Source: Gorsachius magnificus (taxonomy: Eukaryota; Chordata; Aves; Pelecaniformes; Ardeidae). From it: DNA of 64,000 bases. The position numbers were made by a program, and so were the translations under genes. The stretch lies in contig CM067087.1 of the NCBI GenBank assembly GCA_034008185.1, positions 45,862,090-45,926,089 of the forward strand, read 5' to 3'. Positions within the stretch are counted from its first letter, which is position 1; the number at the start of each line of letters is the position of its first letter. Below the pieces are notes generated by a model that saw only the letters and a list, made by a program, of their open reading frames with translations, was not told the DNA's origin and ran no database searches. This document shows positions 25,473 through 37,400 of this stretch, one piece after another.

Positions 25473-28400
25473 ATTTCAACCTCCCTGCCCTGGTTAAGCC
25501 AGATTGCAGCTAGGACTGTCACCAGCCCTGAAGCAGGAAACTTGTTGAGTTTGACATTTGTTCACAACCTCCAGGCTGAAAACTTTACTGTAGCAGAACT
25601 GCCTGTGGAGAAACTTATTCCTCCTTCCACGACTGCAAGAGAAGGAGCGAGAGGTGAGGGGATAATTGTGTGATTTAAGGTAATTTCAGCAGACTTTTTT
25701 TCAGCTGAGCAATCACAACTCCTACTGAGTTCAATGGAGATGGAAAACCACTGGCCCTTCCCAGATAGTGCTCCACACTTGTCAGAACAGAACTCAAAGG
25801 AATCATATTTATAGCAAGCTATTTTGAATGGCAGCAGTAAAGCAGCTGGAAAAGGCTAATGCACTTGCATCTGGCAGCAATTTTACCTGTTTGTAAGACA
25901 TTCAATCCCTTTTTAAAACAAACCATAGCATAGCCTAAAGATTGGAAGCTGTGTTTTTCAGTGCTGGCTTCAGCACTAGGTAATTTAGGAAATTATGATT
26001 TATCTTCAGTGTGCAGTGGAGCAGAGATGCTCCAGCCAAACCCAGCAGCAGCTGAGGGGATGAGCCCGAGAATCTTGGTGCCGTGTCTTGCCAACATAAC
26101 TGTCCCATATGGGACCTGTGGTGGAGCTCCGTGTGGCCCCGGATACGGCTAATCCACGTTCTGGAGGGGGAACACCGGACTTCCACAGCCTCTTGGGTGG
26201 GCTTTTGCTGAAGGTCCTACAGAGCTCTAGAAAATGAGATTTAAGGGTCTGCATCAGATACGAGTTCATGGGGAATTTTCCTCTGAGCAGCCATATAGCC
26301 ATCTGAGGAGCCCTCAAGGAAAATTAATGAACTCTTCCCCTCACCAGAAAGCTCACAAAGGCAAAGCCCTGTATCTGATGGGGGGTTGATAGCAGCATGA
26401 ATGGGAAATCGGCTGGACCAAACCGTTCCCTGTGAGACTCTCTTAAGAAGTTGAAAATAATTTACCGCAGAATATAAAAAAAAAAAAAAAGAAAAAAAGC
26501 AGAGTACAAAGTGTGAAATACAGACCAATAATTCTTCAATCACTTTTCAGACATTTTTCCGGTCGACCAGCACCTGAAATGACCTTTGCTGTATCGAGTG
26601 GATTTATACAGCTCCTATTGTATTTTTAGGTATTCAAGCTGATTAACATGACTTTGGGTTGTGCAATGGAAGCACGTTATAAGTCAGGCAGGCTCACTTT
26701 AATCACTGCCTCAATAAAAAAAACCCAAAACCCCACCACTTCCAGGGAAAAGCTTTTAGAAAATCATTATCTTTGTCAGTTAAGTATTTTCCTGAGACTT
26801 TTGTTAAAATGTCTGGTTTTTATTTTGGGAAGTGTTTGCTGTAAAATGTTTCTAATGAATCACTGAGCAGGGCGATATCGGTAGATGATTTAGTGCTATA
26901 GTCACTAGGAAAATAAGTTTCTGAGCTCTCAGGAATGATCTTCCTGATCAGTTGTAAGCAAGTTCAGCTTTCTGCATGTTTGAGGGTTAACCTTTGCCGA
27001 GCGTCCTCTGTCCATGGCACTGCCAGCCACTACGGCCAAGTATTTTGTAGGGCCTGTTGGTAAGGAAACCACATCTCTTCAAACGGAGAGGCTCACATGA
27101 AAAAAATACGAATGCAAAAGGAACATAAAATCGTTTCTTTTTAAAATCTTCGGGGTTTGTCTGTTGATTTCCCAATATAGCTAAGAAGGCCTTCTTAGGG
27201 AGAGCGGCCTGCCTACCAGATAATGTAAACTTCCTTATGTGTATGATCTGATGAACCCTATTACTTATGCTTTTTGTTCTGTATCTAGTTTGATTCTGCT
27301 TTCAACACCTTCTCCTATTATCTCACATCAGATTAGAGAAGAACCTGCTGATAAATCACACTGGCACTTCAGCTGGCACCTAGTTGTTAAATTCTTTGCC
27401 AGTTCTTTGATGAGCCCTTTTTTCTTCAGAATTTAAACTTTGATTTCAACCAGAAAAAGCTTTTGCCCTTACAGTTGTGAAGTGAAACCTTTCTAAATGC
27501 CAAAGACTGCAGTGCTATCTTCCCGAATCTGCATAGAGCAAGGCAGAACCACTGGGCCATGTTCAGCGTTGATTTAAGTGGAGGGACGGGAGAGAGGAAT
27601 TTCTTCTCGTAGTTCTCGGAGGGGATTAAGCTGCCTTGAAACTAAAACCATTGCGTTGCCATTATCAGCTCTTTGGTGCGTGAATTCTGTGGGGCTGTGC
27701 TGCAGAGAAAGGTCTGTTTCCCAATTTTGGTGAAATCTTTCAGTAGAGTGCACAAGTCGCTCTTTCTGGGGATCACCGTTGCTTTTTATGGCAGAGGCTG
27801 TGGAGAAAAAAGCAAATTCCAGGAGAGGTTCCCCAGTGTTGGCCTGCTGAGTCACACGCTTTCATGGTGCAGAGGTCTAGGGGGACAGTACGGCAGTGAG
27901 GAAGCAGAAAGGGGACTCGATTACCTTCCTTGCTCTTCACCAGGTGCCTAACTCTGACCATTGGACAGCAGTCCAAGTGGACCCACGTTCTGAGCTTGAA
28001 CGTTCCCGCAAACGCCTTGCTAAAACTCAGAGACAAATTACGCATCAGATCCGGAGACGGCAATAATTCTCCCTCCCCCCACCCTGATCAGAACTGGCAG
28101 AGATTTCTGTTGCCACTGTTTTGTTTTATTTTCACTTCCTCTGCAGCATAAGGTACAAGCTGCCTCGTTCGGGATGGTCTGGCTGTACCTCATCTGCTGT
28201 CCCAGAAGCTCTCGTCATCAGTGGTCCATCTGTATTTTGTGCTCTCTGCTGTGAATGTTCAGTGCTGCACGGTTTCTAGAGGATAACACCACAAGGTTTT
28301 TCAGCCAGAGCATGACTGTATCAGCAACACGCGTGCATTCTGTGCACAGACACTCCATCTGTCTTCCCGTGAGCTCACGTGTCTACCGGCAACCACGTAG

Positions 28401-31400
28401 CTGTGTTAGCCTGATAGCCCACCCAGGCTAACTCACCCTGCTAGGAGATATGTGGTAATGACAACTGCTGTATTAATATATTGCTTAGGCAGTGATGGGA
28501 CTTTTCCAGAAAGCTATAGGAACCGAACTCTTTCATCTCTAACAGTCCTTTTCTCCCAGAAGGCCGCTTGAAATCACAGGGCAGTCATCTGCTACAGTTC
28601 ATTTCAGTGCAAATGTTGGAGCAGGCGAAGCTGCATCCAAAACTATGGAGCAAGCGTAAGAAAATTATACCACTGGTACTTGTACAAGTGTTATCCCGCT
28701 TCTTCAATGTCCTCTAGCGCAGACGGAGACACGTAGTACTGTAACAACACGCATCCAAAGCCTCACAACAGCTAGGTCATCAGCTGCCCTCCTCTATAAT
28801 AATTTCACTTCTGTTGAATCCCAGATATCCCGATCCGTCTCTAACGTGAGGATGCTCCAGTTTTATCACTTAAAAATGAAGCAAGATTTATCTGTATTAG
28901 ATTTACCGACAGGCTTTCTGAATGAGCGTGTGCACCGACAGCAGCTATGCTGAGATCTGAACTGGAGATTTTTCCAGTCCTTCTTTCAGCCGGATGACTT
29001 TTTAAGCACTTCCTTTACTGCTGAACACCACAAAGGCTCAGACAATCTATTGATGACGAAGGTCAGCACCTTCTTAGCAGCCCATAAAGTGAGTCTCTCA
29101 CAATCAGGTTTCAGACTCTTTAAGATTCTAGCCATTTCTTTAGGCAATGAAGCAACCTAGTTCTTTCATCTTGCTATTTTTATTGTTTGAAAGCCTGAGT
29201 CACATCTGATCTTTTTTATTTTTAGTTTTCTTTTGGGGGTGAAAAAAAAAAGAAAACCCTTAATGTATCACTTTTTTTTTTTGTTCAGTACTCTTATTTC
29301 TTTGTGATAGACATAAGTAATGGCTCATTCAGTGCAAAATCAGAAGTCCTTACATTTTTCTTGCTGTGATAAGGGCACACTTGCCATTATTACAGCTACA
29401 TTGTCCACATTGTTGCAGTAAAGGTTTTGTCAGCACTTCCACTCTAAATACTATTTTCACTCACTGTATTTAACCCCTTTATAAAAATAATAATAATAAA
29501 TTGGGCTCCGGACTGAAATTTGGCAAGGTGAGTTGTGGGGTTTTCGTAGTAGCTTGCAGGGATTTAACCGTGTTATCCTAATTGCTCTTTGAGGCTGAAA
29601 CGCACATATTAATTGTTTATGTGGTGCTGAGTACAACAAAGTGCTGACCTCATTAGGCTATAGACAAGAGAAATATTAAACTGTATTAATAATTACTGTT
29701 CACAGCTATCAGCTAGCTCACTAGGCACTGTTATACAGAGACAGTAAGCTTAGGCTTACTGTTGCTTAAGGTACCACAGCTCCCATTCCTTCTCTTACTC
29801 ATAGCAGCTTATGGAAGGTAACTGAAGTTGAAGGTAAATACAACCGAAATGGAATGTAGGAAACAAATCCTGGTTAAAATACTTAACGTGTCTTTAAGGA
29901 TACTGTGCAAAAAGAAATAGGAAATACGATTAAAATAATGAAGAGAAGTTTTCACAAGGCGTGGTAACAACGTGGTTGTCGTTGCCTTCCCGATCAGTGC
30001 TTAAATGCAGAAGGGGAAGGGTGGTGTGAGGATCACTGCCATGTGTCCAGGAACCCAGGAGTCGTCTATGAAATAGTTGGGCATTGATCGGGCGAAAAAG
30101 GAAAACGGGTAAATCCCTATTCCTGCCAGCTTTGGCTAGTCTTGAATAGTTACAGGCTGCGCTTCCTCTCCCTCCTGAATCTTTTCCCTTCTTCACTCTA
30201 TATTTTGTCTGTTTTGTCTTTCGTGCTTGCTTTTCTTGCAGTAAGGATATAGACAGCCAGGGTCCTGTAGAGCTAGTTTGAGTGATTTAAGAGGCTGCTT
30301 CTCCCAGCTGGTCAATACTACCCTTCCCTTTTACTGCTGCAGCTCCTAGCGCATTGCTGGGCAAATTAAAACAGCTTAGGGTAAACAAATGCACAGAGGT
30401 ACCTGGGATCTGAACTAATCCATTTTTCTCAGTGCTGAAGCAGGCTGGAAATACATACCATGAGCCCATGAGCTAGGAGTAGCCAGTATGCCAGCTGCGG
30501 GAGAGAGGAAGAAGATGGGGGGACAGGCAGAACTGGGAAATTTCGGCTCTCTGTCTTCTCCAGCGGAAGCCCATCCTATGTATTTATCTGATTTGTTGGC
30601 TTAGCCAAGAGTGCATGCTTTGGCACATGGCTGCCAACCTATAACCAGCATTAAGGCAATTGTTTAAATCTTTAAGGCAGCGTCTTAAAAGGTTATAGTA
30701 CTCGCTGAAGTGGGTGAGCCCATCTCACAAGACACCTAACGTGAAGCGCTTAATATTTTCCAGTTTTGGGGGGTTTCTTCCCCTCCATGTATTCTTTAAA
30801 AACTTTGTATTATTGAGTATCACAGCAAAAGTTAACTGTTAACAATTTAACACCATATTAGGCACCTCAATTAACTATTTATTGCTGTAGAGATGCACAA
30901 GGATCTTATTAACAAGTTGCTTGGATAAAATTAGAGCTGTAAAAGGCCAGTAGGGTAAGAACTACAATTATAATTCAAAATCAAGGAGGAACCAGAATGT
31001 CCCCAGCAGCAAATCTCAGGACAGTGAGGCAAAGCAAGTATGGAAAAGAAGCATCAGTGATCACAACCTGGAAGAAGAAAAAAGAGTCTGTACTCAGGGA
31101 GGGCTCGGGACATGTGGTTGGTAACCAGTGTGACTAAGGAAAAAGGGAGAGATTGAGGATGTTTTCCCCATATGTTTTTTAGGCGCCGTGTAACTGTCTT
31201 CCTCTAGTGAAATATTTCCTCTAAAAGTGTGGGAGAAAAAGGCTGAGAGACAAAAGAGCCAGCGGGGCAAGCGTTCCAGCGCTGTGTAGTGATGTCACCC
31301 TATTAGCACAAAGCCCCGCATTGTCAATTAGGAAAAAAAAAGGTCAACACTGTGTCTGACGGGGCTGGGAAGCCTGGCTAGCCGTCCTCGATGGGGTTCA

Positions 31401-32536
31401 GCAGCTCAGCGCTGCGGGAGCAGAGCGGGTCATTTTCCTGGCTAAAGGGCTGCAGAGGGGGAAGAGGGGGAGAAAAGGGAAATTTTGAAATGGGTAAATG
31501 TTTCTACAGTGGACTCTTGGAAAGCAGAGTTGTGAGAACAAATAATTTGTCTGTGCGAGGAACAAGGGGGGGGGATGTGTGTGCGCCTAAGGTATAAACA
31601 GACCAGTGAGCTTAGGGTAATCCCTAAATGAAAAGGAATGCAAAGATTGCTCCTACAACTGAGACGTGGTGCTGAAAAAGCTTGAGAATTTTTTTTTTTT
31701 TCCCCCGGTACTGCAATATTTCCTAATTCTGTTGGGAAGACAAGAAAGCAATTTTTGAAGAGATTACAAAGCAAACGTCCAAGTGTCCTACTTGCTCTCA
31801 TTCTGAAGGAGATGAAGAACTATTGATTTTCTGAAAAGATTGCTTTGAAATGGTGGGAGCTGAGTACTTCTAAAGAACAAGTGCAGAGGGGCAAAGTTTG
31901 GTTTAGAAGGGTTGCCACAGATTGTGCTGTGGGCTTGATTAGATCTGCCAACATGCTATTAAGAGGTCTGCATCTCAGAACTGCTCTGGGCAGCCCTGCC
32001 TTCAGGATGAGGCAGGAATTCAATGAGACCTTGCATTACAGCGAGAGCTCTCATTTCACAAAGTAATCGTATTCCGATAGGACCAGGCCCTAGGAAAGCC
32101 CAAACCTAAAGGAGACACTGGCAGCCCTGTAAGGACTTCCATCACCTATGGTGCAGTGCACAAAACGTCGCAGCCATCAGATCCAAGGTAAAGAAGGTGC
32201 CTGACACCTTGCACGGCACTGAGATCAAACCCATAGCAAGAGAGATGTGGCTGATACAGATCCTTTTCTTGCTCTAGCTATTACCGTGGTCAAACCCAAC
32301 CCTAATTGCTGGTCACCACCTCAGGATGTGTCCCCCCTCACAGTCCCATCCATTCATTAACTTGTGGTAATTGAAAAGATATATTTTAGCTGTTGGTGTT
32401 TCTGTTCACCAAATGCAAAACTCCGCCGCTACCTCTTGTGATGTTTTATATGGTAAAATGTTAGCTGCAACATCCAAGCCCCTCATCCCATTTGAACAAA
32501 GACCACTCTGGTAGCGGACCTTCCTTTTGGTTACAC

Positions 32537-33241
32537 TCACCATGGAACTAGAATGAAGCTGGGGTGTCCAGCAACTTGGCAAATCGGTGCTAGAGCTTCG
32601 TAAATCACTAATTTTATTGGACACTTAGTAAGAAATTGAACATCTATCTTTGTGTGCCTAATTCTTTGCTCTAGTAATAACACAAAACAACTCCCCAAAT
32701 CGGAGCCAGTCAAAAGGAGCACCAGGGAGAAAAAGCCATTGAGAGTGGTGAGAAGAAGAAAAGGAAGTCGGCACGTAGGGCACTGAGAAGCTAAGAAAAG
32801 GATTAAAAAGGCCATCGTATCAAGATGTGAGGTGAATTTTAGTGGACTGAGGGGCTGGCTATCTTCCTTCTGAATGTCCTTCCATATCGCTTCACTTCCC
32901 CGTAGGGGGAAGCTCCCTAGATAGACGTCATTAACTGGAATTCCTTTTTCTCGTCTTTTATTGTTGTGGCTTTTATTTCTTTGGTGCTGTCGTTCTTTAT
33001 GACTGTTGTATCTGATTTCCAATGTACGAGCAATAAATGGAAGAAAAAAAGAGTAAAAACAGTGGAGCACAATGCAGGGTGAGGGAACAAGGGAGCAGAC
33101 AGCGGGTGGTGGCAAGTCCCTCCCGCTCTTCTTGTAATAAGGCTGCTCTTGCAGCAGGGGTCCATGGAGACGACAGCCTAAATGAGAAATGGGAAATCTT
33201 AAAAGACCGTGTCCAGATCTTCCACTGGTATAAGTTAACAC
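32537..33241 (-). other. Unrecognised 234-codon open reading frame (probably not a gene)
   Basis: This is the longest ATG-to-stop frame in the window. The translation has a basic stretch (about residues 81-99, rich in K, R, H, N) and two hydrophobic stretches (about 142-150 and 159-178). I recognise no domain. The overlapping antisense frame 33037-33423 is also open for 128 codons, so the area is stop-poor on both strands. No conserved motif, polyadenylation pattern or splice context supports a gene. It is probably a chance ORF. Confidence 0.15.
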
Positions 33242-34332
33242 TGATCTGTCCCAAAGATTTTAGCAAGTCTGAAAGGATGGAAGCTGATGAACCTTTTGAC
33301 AACAAATGGGTTCCTATGATGAGAAATTCATCTTTGCAAAGAAGACTGTGCAAAAAATATCTCTATACCTCAGCGAACAAAACTAAGTTCTCTTTTGCCA
33401 AGTTAGCTACCGAATTTCTATGACCCCAGCAGTACAATTTGTCTTGAAGCTTCTGCTCAAGTGACCCTTAAAGGCAGTATTGAAATTCTTCTGCTTGGGT
33501 TATGGAAGCTAATAAAGAGCCTGATAACTGGTGGGAGGGCACTGAAGCATTCATGCATATGAAATCATAGGCACATCTATAACCTGAGATTTTTCTGATG
33601 CCATGAAAGGAAATGCAGAACTACTGGTGCTTCATTGTCTCAAACGTTTAGAGCTGTTTCGAGACTTGGGCATCCCTGCAGGGAGTGATGGTTAACAGGA
33701 TGTTTATAAAAACCCAAGCCAGGAGGAGAGGTTTGTTTCCAAACCAACAAGGCTTTTTGTTTACCTGCCATGAGCTGTCTTAACACTTACTGTTCACTCA
33801 AGGTAAGGGCTAACCTGAAACCTAGAGCTGGCTTTATTGGGAGGACGACAAATGCAGCAGTGAAAACTCCAGGGTGCGCAGGAGCAAAAAAGAGGGAGAA
33901 ACTTTTTGGAGGCAATGAGACCTGTTGAAATAGCCAAAGCATCATCGACAGGGACTAATCTGGCTTGGAGTCTGCTTGATTAAAAATAAGAGACAATAAT
34001 TTTCTTATGGCTCCATAATTCAATTGAATAACTCGGTTTGTTATCTAATACTACTTTGTCATACAGAATGATCTGTATGTTGAAAGCCCTGTTCAGGCAT
34101 AAACTAATTAATTTTCATGGCAGGACCAGTCCTGTGAAATGCTGTGCTGTTCCAATGTAAGAGAAATTGAGGAAGTACAATAACTCATGGGGTGAGGCTG
34201 AATATCCCATTAAATATATAATTAAATCTTATGAGTCCCACTGGGACGCAGAGATATTAAGTGAGTTAGCTGTAGCTGTGCATCGGTCCCTCCTCGGCTC
34301 CCGATTCGGAGCACGGTGGTGGCAGCTGACAC

Positions 34333-34497
34333 CCAGGGAGGTGGTCGAGTCCCCATCCCTGGAGGTATTTAAAAGAAGGAGAGATGAGGTGCTTAGGGAC
34401 AGGGTTTAGTGGTGGGATGGCAGTGCTAGGTTAATGGTTGGACTCGATGATCTTCAAGGTCTTTTCCAACCGAGGTGATTCTATGATTCTATGATCC
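34333..34497 (+). mobile_element. CR1 LINE, 5'-truncated 3' end
   Basis: It starts in the last codons of the CR1 ORF2 (translates to REVVESPSLEVFKRRRDEVL, the usual C-terminal block), then runs through GGTTTAGTGGTGGGATGGCA, TTGGACTCGATGATCTTCAA and GGTCTTTTCCAACC to the tail ATTCTATGATTCTATGATC. It belongs to the same group as the element at 47175-47403. Confidence 0.93.
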
Positions 34498-37400
34498 TCT
34501 GGGCTCCTTCACGCCACCACTACGCTTGCCTTAGGTGAATGGGGATTTCATCTGGGATACCGTATTTCTGCAGTAATGTTAGACAGAATGAGGCAAAATT
34601 CAGCATTTGGATGGTTTATCTACCCACCTCTCTATGTCACTCGCTGCTTTAACAACTACTCAAGTTAACGCTTATTCCGTTTCTCACAGTGTGGAAGAAT
34701 GGACTTGAAATATTCCCAGGCAAAAAAAAAAAGCCTGGGAGGAAGGAAAAAGAGAAAAGCAGAAAGATAAAAAACTTATGTGACACCAGGTGAAGTACAT
34801 GTCAGTAATTTGGGAATTATATTATTAAAGGTATTGTAATACGTTCCAAAGTCATCATTACAAACCTAGGAAATTTAGAGTTAGGGTGCCGGGAGGTTTT
34901 TTTAACCTGTGTGTTACAACTGTGCGTTTCACCCTAATTGCTTTGTAATGTGGCGTGCAACGGTTTGATAGTGGCAGCTGAAGCAAATCCAGTCGCAAGC
35001 GAGAGCTGAAGCACACACAGATGAGAGCTCCTGACAGGCAGAGCTTCAATTCAGCAACTTTGTGCAGGCAATAGAGCCGTAACATAAAAGTTAGCAGGGA
35101 AGAAAAGGTGGTGAAAAAGGACTGGCTGAAATAGCTCAGATTAACATTCAAGGCAGTTCTTTTACTTTGACAGCTTTTAGCTTCTTAGGAAGGCTTCTGG
35201 TTTTAATTTCTTCTTTTCGCTCGGTGTCTTCATTTTTCAGCGAAGAAATTGCCTTTTTGTGCAATTATTTTAATCTCTGTGGAAGTTTATTACCTCTGCT
35301 GCATTATTTTTGTCAATATGAATTTTAACCTTGAAAGGCTCCAGGAACAGTAGGGAAATTTTTCTTCCTCCCCTTGATGAATAGAAAGGCACATGGCACA
35401 AGTTCTATAGGTACAAATTTCCCGTTCGGGATGCGCGAGCCACCCTGGTCTTTGACGCGCTTATACGCGGCGACACAAATTTGTAAGAGCAGCGATGGCC
35501 AAGGGAAATCCAGTGGCGGCTGTGAGCCACTGAAAAAGCAACAAAAAACCTGATCCAGCAGTTGGTTCTAACGCGGTTTTGTTCATTTTATTAAATGTGG
35601 GGTTGGTTCTTCCCTCTATTTCCTATAAACTACGCCGGGACTGGTGCCAACGCTGTCACAGCCTAATGCTGATTCTGTAGCCCATGCTTTTGTAACCTTT
35701 AAGTTATACTACTGTAATGTTTTATTTTATGACCTTCCTGAGAAAATTCTGCAAAGCTCCAATGGATGCAAGATATTGCAACCTGAATATTAACTTGTAA
35801 TAAGGTGACCGAACATGTTACATCCGTTGAAAGGGAACTGTATCAGTTGCTTTTATCCCATTGATTCTGCCAGGAGTAACTTGCACTGTTTGGTGTGGCT
35901 GCAAACATCATGCTACAAACTTGGCCCTTAGCAGAGATCTTCCAAGGTGTTCTCTTAACTTTGAAATTTCAATTTAAAGAGGAGCAGGGGTTTACAACTG
36001 CTTTTATGCCCTGAGTACAGGTCGCTTTTGGCCAGTAACTGAATTTATTGAATTAACAGGCTGTTGTACGTTCCGATATGGGAGGTGAATGATGATGCTT
36101 TGCTTCTTTGTGTCGTCTGTTACTGTAAATCTCCCTGGGAACTACTCTTCTGCAGGTCTTACAAGGTGGCTATGAAAGACTGAGGGGTGGGATTTATTCA
36201 CGTTGTCTTTAAGTTAAGCGTAAAGCTTTGTTTCAAAATTATTTAAAATTGCTTTTACCTGATATCAACCTGTCCATGAAAGAACCAACAAGAACCAAGG
36301 TGTCAGTTATCCTCCCCAGCCTTGAGGGTTAGGAGAAGGGGTGAGGATGGTGGCAAATCCCTTTGGGATTACCAAAATCTGGGTTTGGCCAGGGCCCAGC
36401 ACTCGGCTGCTGCAATTCATTCCTGTCACCCTCCGTATGTCATGAAAAAGGGAGCTTAAGGGCGGGTGCTGGACTTGCACCTTCCTCCAAACCAGCCACA
36501 CGACACAAATGTTTCGAGGGGGCAGCCCACGAGTTCATCGGCTCCTGCCCAGGGGCATAAATGTCTTAAATACCAGAAGCACGCAGATGCTCTTGAATAC
36601 CTGTATACCTAACCGTAGAGCATCTGTTTGATGCTGTTTTCTTCTTGACTGCTACTGTCTTAATGTTGGCCAACCCTGAACTGTCCATTTTGGAAAAGAA
36701 AAAGCATTTGCTGCTGTCAGAGTGACTCCAGTCTGCAGAAGACAGTAAATTCCAGGTTTTTCATTTGTAAGGCTAAGTAAAGCCATTAAAGCTTTAACCC
36801 TCAGTTGTTCCCAGCAAGGCATCATTTCAGAGGATGCTGGAATTAAGCTAATAAATAAGTAGGGGGGGGGAAAAAAAAACCCACAGGAGAAAGCTAAAGC
36901 CAGGGACTGTGAGCAGGGCCTGCTTCACATCCTGGCTTCTGTAAATTCTTGCTGCAGCTGCTCTTGCAGCTGCATTATTTTCAACATCAATCTGAGTGAT
37001 GCCATGTAATAGCCTCGTTACGGAGGGACTAAAGAGCTAACAGAATCCGAAAATCTTCAGACTTTTTATAAGGTTTACATTCTGAAATACCATATTTAAG
37101 CTATTTTTCAATGTTTGAATTTAAATGGGCACAATTAGAGTTGATTTTTATTTTGTTTTTCAACTGGTAGTTATTGCATTGAGCAAGTATTCCTCACGGT
37201 CACGGTCCTGCAAACACACACATGCAGCATCTTAATTTTATAGGAGCGAGTAGTCTCGCGGAGTTGCATAGCATTAGACATGCAAACAAGCGGTTACAGA
37301 GCTGGAGCTTATATTTATAATGAAGTGTGGAAAGCAGCAAAACATTTTACAGGGAATTTTCTGCATATTCTTTCAAAACAGCAATGATCGGGGGAGTTTC

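Larger units (their letters stand above)
24223..34332. other. Non-coding stretch upstream of the SPATA16 coding exon
   Basis: This is probably upstream SPATA16 intron and promoter side. No further exon can be identified because a non-coding first exon carries no protein signal. It contains T27 at 25446-25472, A15 at 26476-26490 and a short AAT-type repeat near 29482. The only notable open frame is the 234-codon minus-strand ORF at 32537-33241, listed separately. Confidence 0.55.
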
